From contig NZ_CP037954.1 of NCBI RefSeq assembly GCF_004359195.1, positions 2,418,001 through 2,482,000 on the forward strand: a stretch of DNA of 64,000 nt. The letters run 5' to 3'. Made by a program: the position numbers and the translations under genes. This DNA comes from Chryseobacterium salivictor (GTDB lineage Bacteria > Bacteroidota > Bacteroidia > Flavobacteriales > Weeksellaceae). Below are positions 9,579-17,271 of the stretch, piece after piece (position 1 is the first letter of the stretch; each line of letters begins with the position of its first letter). The notes below the pieces were generated by a model that made no database searches, was not told where the DNA came from, and saw only the letters and a program-made list of their open reading frames with translations.

Positions 9579-10406
9579 ATGCAAAATTACTTAGAATTTA
9601 ATTTTAAAATTGAGCCACTTCAACCTTGGAACGAGATTTTGATGGCAGAACTCATCGAAATCGGTTTCGACAGTTTTACTGAAGAACACGACGGGATTTT
9701 AGCCTACATTCAAACAGAACTTTTCAAAGAAGAAGAACTGAAAGAAGTTCATTTACTTCAAAATCCAGAAATTGCAATTTCCTACACTTTTCAGGAGATG
9801 CCGAATATCAACTGGAATGAAGAATGGGAAAAAAACTTTTCTCCGATCAACGTTGAAAACAAGGTTTCTATTCGTGCCGAATTTCATGAGAACCAAAACT
9901 TGCCGCACGAAATTATCATTCAGCCAAAAATGTCTTTCGGAACCGGACATCACGCGACAACTTATTTGATGATTCAGCAAATGCTCGACATGGATTTCAA
10001 AAACAAAACCGTTTTGGATATGGGTTGCGGAACTTCCGTTTTAGCGATTTTCGCCAAACAGCAGGGTGCCGGAAAAACCGTAGCAATAGATATCGATGAA
10101 TGGTCAGTTGAAAATTCCATTGAAAACGCTGCACGAAATAACGTAGAGCTTGAAATTTCTCAAGGAACTGCCGATAATTTAGGAAGCGAAAATTTCGATA
10201 TTATTTTAGCCAACATCAACAGAAATATTTTGATTTCAGATATTCCAACTTATGTTGCGGTTTTAAATAATGGCGGACAGTTATTGCTTTCCGGACTATG
10301 TTTCTTCGATGTAGATGATATTCTGGAGGTTTGTAATGAACAGAAACTGACTTTGAAAAAGAAATTACAAAGAGAAGAGTGGGTTTCTTTACTGTTAGAG
10401 AAATAA
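9579..10406 (+). CDS. prmA: Ribosomal protein L11 methyltransferase
   Basis: Trimethylates ribosomal protein L11. The 275-residue protein has an N-terminal substrate-recognition domain (residues 1 to about 110) and a catalytic domain. The PrmA signature SFGTGHHATTYLM precedes SAM motif I, VLDMGCGTSVLAIFA, and the catalytic-site strand ILANINRNIL follows. The Thr or Ser in the SAM loop replaces the more usual Gly (GCGTS), as seen in several PrmA proteins. A TATTTTTG -7-like element lies at 9558-9565, with no clear -33. Confidence 0.95.
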   Translation: MQNYLEFNFKIEPLQPWNEILMAELIEIGFDSFTEEHDGILAYIQTELFKEEELKEVHLLQNPEIAISYTFQEMPNINWNEEWEKNFSPINVENKVSIRAEFHENQNLPHEIIIQPKMSFGTGHHATTYLMIQQMLDMDFKNKTVLDMGCGTSVLAIFAKQQGAGKTVAIDIDEWSVENSIENAARNNVELEISQGTADNLGSENFDIILANINRNILISDIPTYVAVLNNGGQLLLSGLCFFDVDDILEVCNEQKLTLKKKLQREEWVSLLLEK

Positions 10407-10431
10407 AAAAAACCTAGCGAAATGCTAGGTT
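10405..10431 (-). terminator. Terminator of tRNA-Arg
   Basis: AACCTAGC (10411-10418) pairs with GCTAGGTT (10424-10431) around a 5-nt loop. On the minus strand it comes directly after the tRNA 3' end and is followed by six T residues. It also overlaps the prmA stop codon. Confidence 0.8.
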
Positions 10432-10435
10432 TTAG

Positions 10436-10509
10436 TGACCTCGACAGGATTCAAACCTGTAACCTCCTGAGCCGTAATCAGGTGCGCTATTCAGTTGCGC
10501 CACGAGGCC
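10436..10509 (-). tRNA. tRNA-Arg (anticodon ACG)
   Basis: A 74-nt cloverleaf on the minus strand. The acceptor stem GGCCTCG pairs with CGAGGTC (one G-U), with discriminator A. The anticodon stem CCTGA/TCAGG encloses TTACGGC, giving anticodon ACG (reads CGN codons after A-to-I editing). The T-arm is ACAGG-TTTGAAT-CCTGT. CCA is not encoded. Confidence 0.95.
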
Positions 10510-10523
10510 TTTTTTTAGGTCTG

Positions 10524-10553
10524 CAAATATAACACTTTTTTATTCTTTTCAAA
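10524..10553 (-). promoter_or_regulatory. Promoter of tRNA-Arg
   Basis: On the minus strand TTTG (10550-10553), an 18-bp spacer and TATATTTG (10524-10531) match the Bacteroidota consensus well. The tRNA begins 14 bp further on. The -33 box is only 2 bp from the start codon of the plus-strand gene at 10556. Confidence 0.75.
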
Positions 10554-10555
10554 TA

Positions 10556-11602
10556 ATGAAAGCGACTTTTTTTACAATTTTTACACTTTTTCTTTTTTTA
10601 GCCTGCAAAAAAGAAAGTTCTGCAAAACTGAACGACTGGCAAATCATCTCTGAAAATGTTCAGTTTAAAGATGAAGGCAATGTTTTTCACCTGAAATCAG
10701 GGAAATTCGATTATACTGTTCCCATGGCTAAACTTCCTTTTAAAAAGGTGATTTTGTTGAATGCAAGTTTGGTTGGTTATTTCACAGAACTTAATTCAGA
10801 ACAAAATATCATCGGAATTTCCAGTCCGGAATATGTCTATTCGAAAAAAGTTCAACAAATGATTAGCGATGGAAAAATTCAAAATGTCGGAAATGAGCAG
10901 AAATATAATTTAGAGAAAATTATCGCTTTAAAACCTGACGTTATTTTCACCAATTACATCGCAAGTTTTGAGAATACCTATGATTTGATTAAGAAAAACG
11001 GAATCGAAATTATTTTCTTGGATGAATATTTAGAACAGAATCCTTTAGAAAAATTGAAATATTTAGTGTTGTTTGGGAAACTCTTTAACCGGGAAAAGAA
11101 GGCTGTTGCTCATTTTGAAATCATCGAAAAAAGGTATGATTCTTTGAAAACGGTAGCGAAAAAATCGGTGAATAAGCCGGTGGTTTTGGCCAATGAAATG
11201 TATGGCAACCAATGGTTTTTACCGGGCGGGAAATCTAATTTAGCTCAATTTATCTCTGATGCCAATGCAACTTATATTAATGCTGGCAGTTTAGATTCAA
11301 AAGCAATCCCGATGAGTTTTGAGGAAGTTTTTGCAAAAGCTCAAAAAGCTGAATATTGGGTGAATATTGGGAATCACGTCAATAAAAAAGAGCTCCTTCA
11401 GATTAATCAAAATTACACCAAACTTCCGGTTTTTAATGACGGCAAACTCTACACAGTTAATGGCAGAGAAGTCTCGAAATCAAATGATTACTTCGAAAGC
11501 GGAGTGGTGAGGGCCGATTTGGTGCTCAAAGATTATATCAAAATTTTTCATCCTGAATTGTTGCCAAATTATCAATTAACGTATTTAAGGGAGCTGAAGT
11601 AA
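10556..11602 (+). CDS. Periplasmic-binding lipoprotein of the BtuF/FepB/helical-backbone type
   Basis: A 348-residue class III (helical-backbone) substrate-binding protein. The lipobox LFLAC places the lipidated Cys at residue 17. The fold signature includes LNASLVGYFTELN at the first strand, ALKPDVIFTNY in the middle, and a long hinge helix around residue 180. Members bind iron-siderophores, heme or cobalamin for an ABC importer. No permease or ATPase gene is next to it, so it is an orphan here. Its start abuts the tRNA-Arg promoter on the other strand, so a separate promoter would have to overlap the tRNA gene. Confidence 0.85.
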   Translation: MKATFFTIFTLFLFLACKKESSAKLNDWQIISENVQFKDEGNVFHLKSGKFDYTVPMAKLPFKKVILLNASLVGYFTELNSEQNIIGISSPEYVYSKKVQQMISDGKIQNVGNEQKYNLEKIIALKPDVIFTNYIASFENTYDLIKKNGIEIIFLDEYLEQNPLEKLKYLVLFGKLFNREKKAVAHFEIIEKRYDSLKTVAKKSVNKPVVLANEMYGNQWFLPGGKSNLAQFISDANATYINAGSLDSKAIPMSFEEVFAKAQKAEYWVNIGNHVNKKELLQINQNYTKLPVFNDGKLYTVNGREVSKSNDYFESGVVRADLVLKDYIKIFHPELLPNYQLTYLRELK

Positions 11603-11649
11603 ATATTATTTCTATTTTTGCATCTTTAAAAATTAGTCATTCAGCGTTT

Positions 11650-12294
11650 ATGTGGAAGAAAATTAAAAAACTTATTTATATCATTATCCTGGCCAATATT
11701 CTGTTTATTGTCTGGGGTAAATTTTTTAATCCGCCCATTACTTTTACTCAAATCGGTGGTTTGGTAGAATTTGGAAAACTGAAAAGAGATTATATTTCTT
11801 ACGGTGAAATGGGCGATAATGTAAAAAAGGCAGTGATTGCGGCAGAAGATCAAAGATTTTTTGATCATAACGGTTTCGATTATCAGGCGATTGAGAAAGC
11901 GATGCAGCATAATCAAAAGGGGAAAAAGATTCGTGGAGGAAGTACCATTTCCCAGCAGACGGCAAAAAATGTTTTCCTGTGGCAGGGTAGAAGCTGGATT
12001 AGAAAAGGTTTGGAAGCCGTTTACACCTTTATCATCGAATTGGTTTGGGGGAAAGATGTTATTCTGGAAAGATACCTGAATTCGATCGAGATGGGACGTG
12101 GCGTGTTTGGAGTTGAAGCTGCCTCAAAATATTACTTTAATAAAAGTGCCCGGGATTTAACCAAAAGTGAAGCAGCCTGGATTGCTACTATTTTACCAAA
12201 TCCTCAAAAATACGATCCCAAAAATCCATCTCCTTATCTCAATAAAAAGCACAATAGGATTATGCGCCAAATGAATAACATTACGCTTAAATAA
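11650..12294 (+). CDS. mtgA: Monofunctional biosynthetic peptidoglycan transglycosylase
   Basis: Polymerises lipid II into glycan strands (GT51). It has an N-terminal membrane anchor at about residues 7-25 and a periplasmic GT51 domain. Visible GT51 motifs are AAEDQRFFDHNG with the catalytic Glu, GGSTISQQTAKN, and the second Glu region ERYLNSIEMGRGVFG. The 214-residue length fits MtgA and excludes a bifunctional penicillin-binding protein. A TATTTTTG -7-like element is at 11613-11620. The next gene starts 18 bp after the stop and is probably co-transcribed. Confidence 0.95.
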   Translation: MWKKIKKLIYIIILANILFIVWGKFFNPPITFTQIGGLVEFGKLKRDYISYGEMGDNVKKAVIAAEDQRFFDHNGFDYQAIEKAMQHNQKGKKIRGGSTISQQTAKNVFLWQGRSWIRKGLEAVYTFIIELVWGKDVILERYLNSIEMGRGVFGVEAASKYYFNKSARDLTKSEAAWIATILPNPQKYDPKNPSPYLNKKHNRIMRQMNNITLK

Positions 12295-12312
12295 TTTATC
12301 TTTACGGAGATT

Positions 12313-14346
12313 ATGGGAGTTATTTTTCGACATAGAGAAGGTTTCAGTACTGTTCTGACCAAATATTTCAGTTTTAAAAATGAGACCAAATCGTTGGATC
12401 CCCTCATTGAATTACTTACAAGTATTCGTTCAGAGGATTTTCATGAGGTTTTGGATTTTCTGCGGGAAAATCATGAAGTTATCGAAAATTTGGGATATTA
12501 TATCCGCAATTTGTTTGAAGGCAAACCATTTAACCTTTCGCTGACCGAAGCTAATATCTTGTCAGAAAACGCTTTTTATCCTGAACTGAAGAAAAGACTT
12601 CTCGATAAAATTTTGCCGAGTGTGGAGAATGAAGAAACAATTTGGTATTTGGTAGATACGGTTTCTGTTCGCCCGAAAGTTGATTTAGCGTTTTTTAGGA
12701 ACCTGCAGAAAGAGAGTTTAGATGAGATTTTCAGATTGCTGAAGGTCGATCGGTATATTTTGAAACGCAGTGTGAAAAATGAATTGCTCTTTTCATTAAA
12801 CATACTTTGCTGGCGTATTATCGGGAATGCATTGGATGTGCAGGTGATGAATATGGCACCTGAATATCGAAATTTTGACAATCCGTTTTTGGCAATGCAA
12901 AATGAAATTGATCTGTTAAACCTAAGCTATAAAGAGAATCCGGATTTTATATTGACTTCAAAAGATGTCAATTATAAACAGATTAAAGTGCTGATGCAGC
13001 AATGCCTGGATTTCGTGGCGCTCGCTTTTAAAAACTCTTCCAAATACGGTATTTCGGGGAAAATCAATCAGTCTTTGATGAAGATCAGACAACAATTGGA
13101 GCGAATGTCAGACATTCTTTCGGTGATGATTTTTGACAAAGAAGAAGACGTTTTAAAGAATTCTAAAAGATTGTTTTTTAAGATATTAGAATATAAATCT
13201 CATAAAAATAATCTACGGGAATTAATTTCAGACAGTACAAGACTGAAATCTCACCTGATTACCAATCATACCGCAGAAACCGGTTCTCACTACATTACCT
13301 CTACGTCCAAAGATTATATGAGCATGTTTTGGCGTGCAAGTGGTGGCGGCGTCATTGTGGGAGCGCTTTGTGTTTTGAAACTCTTATACGGTTATATTCC
13401 GGGAAGTGATTTTTCGCATGCGTTTTACTATGCGTTTAATTATGCAATGGGATTCATCATGATTTATCTGATGAATTATACACTGGCCACGAAACAGCCT
13501 GCAATGACGGCTGCTACAATGGCAAAAGTGCTTTCTGAAGGAGAAAATACACGTAAAAATTATGTGGATTTTGCGCATTTGGTTTCCAGATTATTTCGCT
13601 CGCAGTTTATCGCTTTTGTAGGAAATGTTTTGCTGGCTTTCCCGATTGCACTTGCGATTATTTACGGAATGGATGTTATTTTTAAACAGAATTTTGCAGT
13701 AGAAAAATCGGCTACCTTATTGAGAGATTTGGATCCCGTGCAGTCGAAAGCTATTTTCCATGCGTGTATCGCCGGATTTTTCTTATTTATTTCCGGGATT
13801 ATTTCCGGTAATGTTGGGAACAGTTCTGTGTTTTATCATATTCCAAAGAGAATAGAAAAAAACCCTTTCCTTAATTATTTTGTCGGGAAAAATACGGCAA
13901 AAGGGCTTTCTGAGTATTACGCGAAAAATTGGGCGGGAATTATTTCTAATTTCTGGTTTGGTATTTTCCTTGGAATTACCGGTCCTATCGGTCTTTTCTT
14001 CGGTTTAGATTTAGATATCCGGCATATCACTTTCGCTTCCGGAAATTTCGCTTTAGGACTGTACGGCGCTGATTTCTCAGTAAGCAGTGCAACGTTTTGG
14101 ATTTCTTTTGTAACCGTATTTCTGATCGGATTTTTTAATTTTGCCGTGAGTTTCGGCTTGTCGATGATATTGGCATTCCGCTCCAGAAAGGTGAATTTTG
14201 GTGAAGTAAAAGAAATTTACCGTGAAATATTCAGGTATTTTATGAAAAATCCACTGCGTTTCTTTTTGCCAATCCGTTCAGAATTGGATACCAGTACCAA
14301 AGAAATGGTGGATAATACCGTGATTACAAAACCAGAAGATCAATAA
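12313..14346 (+). CDS. Gcr/SpecificRecomb-family membrane protein
   Basis: A 677-residue protein resembling the family named 'site-specific recombinase' after gonococcal Gcr. Residues 1 to about 335 are soluble and helical. The C-terminal half has about six membrane segments, starting near residues 342, 369, 433, 480, 543 and 595. I see no Arg-His-Arg-Tyr integrase motif and no Ser-recombinase motif, so the recombinase name is not supported by the sequence. The real role is unknown. It follows mtgA by 18 bp, which hints at an envelope function. Its last 23 bp overlap the convergent DUF721 gene. Confidence 0.7.
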   Translation: MGVIFRHREGFSTVLTKYFSFKNETKSLDPLIELLTSIRSEDFHEVLDFLRENHEVIENLGYYIRNLFEGKPFNLSLTEANILSENAFYPELKKRLLDKILPSVENEETIWYLVDTVSVRPKVDLAFFRNLQKESLDEIFRLLKVDRYILKRSVKNELLFSLNILCWRIIGNALDVQVMNMAPEYRNFDNPFLAMQNEIDLLNLSYKENPDFILTSKDVNYKQIKVLMQQCLDFVALAFKNSSKYGISGKINQSLMKIRQQLERMSDILSVMIFDKEEDVLKNSKRLFFKILEYKSHKNNLRELISDSTRLKSHLITNHTAETGSHYITSTSKDYMSMFWRASGGGVIVGALCVLKLLYGYIPGSDFSHAFYYAFNYAMGFIMIYLMNYTLATKQPAMTAATMAKVLSEGENTRKNYVDFAHLVSRLFRSQFIAFVGNVLLAFPIALAIIYGMDVIFKQNFAVEKSATLLRDLDPVQSKAIFHACIAGFFLFISGIISGNVGNSSVFYHIPKRIEKNPFLNYFVGKNTAKGLSEYYAKNWAGIISNFWFGIFLGITGPIGLFFGLDLDIRHITFASGNFALGLYGADFSVSSATFWISFVTVFLIGFFNFAVSFGLSMILAFRSRKVNFGEVKEIYREIFRYFMKNPLRFFLPIRSELDTSTKEMVDNTVITKPEDQ

Positions 14347-14617
14347 AATGTTCCTCACCGAATTTCTCCTGAAACTTCTTTAAATAAAAGGTTTTCCGCA
14401 TTCTGAAATCATTTTTCAGCAAAGGCGATTTTATTCTGATTTCTAAAATTTTCCTGTTTAAATTAACAGACTCTATTTCACTGAAAAGAGCGTCGTTCAG
14501 ATATTCATGCAAAAAATCCTTGACTTCAAAAGCCAGCAATTTATTTTCGAAACCATAAAGTCTTGCGAATGATTTCACGAGTTCTGAGGATTGAAATTCT
14601 CTTTTTTTCTTTTTCAC
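14324..14617 (-). CDS. DUF721/DciA-like protein
   Basis: A 97-residue basic protein with the DUF721 fold (KH-like), in the group that includes the DnaB helicase-loading protein DciA. Its start overlaps the recF stop by 4 bp, the usual recF-DUF721 arrangement, which supports a DNA-replication role. Its 3' end overlaps the convergent membrane-protein gene by 23 bp. Assignment to helicase loading is inference from family and neighbour. Confidence 0.75.
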   Translation of the reverse strand: MKKKKREFQSSELVKSFARLYGFENKLLAFEVKDFLHEYLNDALFSEIESVNLNRKILEIRIKSPLLKNDFRMRKTFYLKKFQEKFGEEHFIDLLVL

Positions 14618-15693
14618 AATTCAAAGATTTTACTTTCTTCATTAATTCTCTTCACCACATTTTCCGTTCTTTCTCTGCTTGTATCGGTAATGAAAATTTG
14701 TCCGAAATGTTCCTGATTGACGAGTTCGATCAATTGTGAAACTCTGGTGTCATCAAGTTTATCGAAAATATCATCCAACAAAAGAATCGGTGTTTTTCCG
14801 GTCAGTTCTTTAATGCGGTTCATTTGCGAAAGTTTGAGTGCAATCAAAAAAGATTTCTGTTGTCCCTGACTTGCAGTTTTCTTCATCGATGTTCCGTTCA
14901 TTTCAAAAAGGAGATCATCTTTGTGGATTCCTTTGGAGGTATAAGTCAGGATTCTGTCTTTTTCTAAATTTTGTTGAAGTAAAGTGCCGAAGGTTTGGTC
15001 GCTTAAATCCGATTCATAAATGACCGTAATTTTTTCTTTTCCTTTAGAAATGATGTCGTAATAATTCTGAATTAAAGGCACAATCGAATCGGTGAATTCC
15101 CTTCTTTTTTCGAAGATTTTGGTTCCGAATTTTATTAAAGGTTCATTGTAAATTTCCAGACTGTCAAAATCGAAATATCTGTTTTTCGCAAAATCTTTTA
15201 ATAATGCATTTCTCTGCTGAACCGTTTTTTGATATTGAATTAGGTTAAAAAGATAATCAGAATCGGTCTGCGAAATCATTGAATCTAAAAACTTCCGGCG
15301 GCTTTCGCCCGAATCTGAAATCAGATTGGAATCGTACGGAGAAATGATTACACTAGGCAAAAATCCGATGTGATCTGACATCCGATCGTAGGTTTTATCA
15401 TTTTTTTTAATGATTTTTTTAGCCTCTTTCGGCTGTTGAATTTTGATGATGCTTTCTTTTTCGCCATCATCAATCGCTCCTTCGATGGTGAAGAAATCTT
15501 CGTCCGTTTTAATATTATTAAGATCCTTGTTTCCCAGAAAGCTTTTTGCCATCGACAAATAATAAAGGCTATCCAGAATATTGGTTTTTCCCACGCCGTT
15601 ATTTCCCACAAAACAGTTAATCTGTGCTGAAAATTCAAAATTTCGTTCGGGATGGTTTTTAAAGTTGATAAGGGATAATTTTTTAATAATCAT
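14614..15693 (-). CDS. recF: DNA replication/repair ATPase RecF
   Basis: An SMC-like ATPase that loads RecA with RecOR at gaps. In its 359 residues, Walker A is GNNGVGKT (residues 30-37), the ABC-type signature is ASQGQQKSFLIALKLSQ, and Walker B is TPILLLDDIFDKLD. The start codon overlaps the stop of the upstream toxin reading frame as ATGA, so it is translated from the same mRNA as the TA pair. The DUF721 gene overlaps its end. Confidence 0.96.
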   Translation of the reverse strand: MIIKKLSLINFKNHPERNFEFSAQINCFVGNNGVGKTNILDSLYYLSMAKSFLGNKDLNNIKTDEDFFTIEGAIDDGEKESIIKIQQPKEAKKIIKKNDKTYDRMSDHIGFLPSVIISPYDSNLISDSGESRRKFLDSMISQTDSDYLFNLIQYQKTVQQRNALLKDFAKNRYFDFDSLEIYNEPLIKFGTKIFEKRREFTDSIVPLIQNYYDIISKGKEKITVIYESDLSDQTFGTLLQQNLEKDRILTYTSKGIHKDDLLFEMNGTSMKKTASQGQQKSFLIALKLSQMNRIKELTGKTPILLLDDIFDKLDDTRVSQLIELVNQEHFGQIFITDTSRERTENVVKRINEESKIFEL

Positions 15694-15994
15694 AATCCTA
15701 AAATGTTTTCGAGTTTTTCAGGGTTTTTTCTGGTATCCCAAATGGTGATGATTTCAATTTGATTGGTTGAAATTTTATATACAAAATAAAAATCTTTAAT
15801 TAATCGTTTTCTACAATCGGTGTTCTTAATTTTGATGCCAATTTCGGGTATTCAAGAATTAATAATGCATATCTGTTGAAGAGATTATTGAGCTTTCTTG
15901 AATATGTTTTGGATTTATTTCTTTCAGTCCAGTATCTTAGAATTTCCTTCCGCTGCATTTTGGCAGAAATAGCCCACTTTAATCTTCTAGCCAT
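15690..15994 (-). pseudogene. RelE/ParE-type toxin with a frameshift
   Basis: The frame from 15994 (MARRLKWAIS) runs 64 codons to a stop at 15800. The -1 frame, entered near the GCATCAAAA stretch at about 15826-15840, continues IKNTDCRKRLIKDFYFVYKI and ends with IWDTRKNPEKLENILGL. That tail is a normal RelE/ParE C-terminus. Joined, the protein would be about 101 residues, the usual size. A single missing base explains the break; it could be a true mutation or a sequencing error in an A run. The TGA overlaps the recF ATG, and the start overlaps the antitoxin end by 16 bp. Confidence 0.75.
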
Positions 15995-16293
15995 TCTTCA
16001 AAATATTTTTCAACCTCTTCATTATCGATTACTCTTCCGTTTTTCACGTCATCTAATCCTTTTTCAATCATTTTCAAAACCACCTCTGGCAAAACAATTT
16101 CTTCTTCCCGGAAATATTCTTCTACTTCTTCTTCGGTCATTGGTTTTTCGGATTCATAGATTGATAGAGGTTCAGCGACGGATGTTACATTTTCAGCAGT
16201 GATCAATTCCCACAATTTTAAAATCAAATTTCGGTCAGAACTTTCACTGATTGTTCTGATTAATTTACTTTTTAGAAATTCAAAATTTTCCAT
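15979..16293 (-). CDS. Antitoxin of the recF-linked TA pair
   Basis: A 104-residue acidic protein (MENFEFLKSKL...) positioned as the antitoxin of the adjoining RelE/ParE reading frame. I chose the ATG at 16293; a GTG codon directly upstream would add one residue. The N-terminal helix is followed by a Glu-rich region and the C-terminal block NEEVEKYFEEWLED. That block resembles toxin-binding tails of Bacteroidota antitoxins that lack a classical DNA-binding motif. The nucleotides around its start, 16285-16300, are identical to those of the antitoxin at 38532. Confidence 0.7.
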   Translation of the reverse strand: MENFEFLKSKLIRTISESSDRNLILKLWELITAENVTSVAEPLSIYESEKPMTEEEVEEYFREEEIVLPEVVLKMIEKGLDDVKNGRVIDNEEVEKYFEEWLED

Positions 16294-16451
16294 CACTCAA
16301 TATTTCTGTAAAGGTAAAAATTTCATTTCAGAATGCTTTCAAAAAAGAGCGTTGAGTTTTAGTTTTCGAAATTCACGAAATGGGGAATATCGGTGCCGGA
16401 TCTTTTTAAATGCCTTATAAGAAAGTTGATTTTTTTAAGCAGAAAGGAACA

Positions 16452-17213
16452 TCAATTTAGAAGATGTTTTAATATAATAAATAGTAAAGGAATTCCACTA
16501 CAACTCTCTACCCAAAAAGAAAAGTAGGTTTCTTTGTTTGAGTTCTCCGAAAAATAAATCAGAAGGTAAGTTATAATCGAGGTTAAAAAAAAGGCAAAAT
16601 AAAACTCAGTTTTTAAGGAAAAGATGGCAATCATTACACTGATAAAAATCAAAATATAAGCAAAGTGTTTTGTGTTTTGAATGCCTATTAATCGTGGGAA
16701 AGTTACAATCGTATCAGAGTTGACATCCCGGATATCAAATGGCAAAACCAGCGCAGTAATAAAGAGCCAGCTAATCCAGAAAATTTCTCGGTTAAATTCC
16801 GGCAAAATCAGCCAGGAATTGATTAATGCCCAGGTCAGACCCACATAAAATATTTTGAATAAAGGGATTTTCCGGACAAAAAATTTCAGAAAGGTACTGT
16901 CGTATAAAAGCCCTAGAACCACGATGATGGCCCATTTAATCAACCTGTTTTCATTGTGATTGTACAGAATTAAAACGGCCGAAATAATTCCGGATATCAC
17001 GTTGAAAATCAGGATTCTGTAAAAAAGTTTTCCTGTGTTTTGGTATTTTGTGTAGAGATAGCCGCTGAAGTAAGTGATGAAAATTAATGCAATGGTCGGT
17101 ATTTTGATAATATTCTCCTCCAACATAAAAAATACAGCAAAAAAAGTCCCCATCAAAGAAACATACAGTTGACTGTCGATAAGGTATTTTTTTAGTAAAT
17201 TTAAACTGTTCAT
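16452..17213 (-). CDS. UbiA-like prenyltransferase family membrane protein
   Basis: About 253 residues from the chosen start MNSLNLLKKYLID; a longer frame to 17318 would overlap the divergent A2M gene start and lacks support. The protein is largely hydrophobic with eight or nine membrane segments. The segment LPFDIRDVNSDTIVTFPRL matches the second Asp-rich motif of UbiA enzymes (DxxxD). The first motif, NDxxDxxxD, is not visible, so catalytic activity is uncertain. Family members attach isoprenoids to aromatic or other acceptors in the inner membrane. Confidence 0.72.
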   Translation of the reverse strand: MNSLNLLKKYLIDSQLYVSLMGTFFAVFFMLEENIIKIPTIALIFITYFSGYLYTKYQNTGKLFYRILIFNVISGIISAVLILYNHNENRLIKWAIIVVLGLLYDSTFLKFFVRKIPLFKIFYVGLTWALINSWLILPEFNREIFWISWLFITALVLPFDIRDVNSDTIVTFPRLIGIQNTKHFAYILIFISVMIAIFSLKTEFYFAFFLTSIITYLLIYFSENSNKETYFSFWVESCSGIPLLFIILKHLLN

Positions 17214-17271
17214 AAAAATCGCCTTCAGGTGTTTCAAAAACGCTGAAGTTTTTAAATAAGTAAACAAATCT

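Noticed and set aside
12313..14346. An active site-specific recombinase
   Set aside because: The family name suggests it, but no integrase or serine-recombinase residues are visible and half the protein is membrane-embedded.
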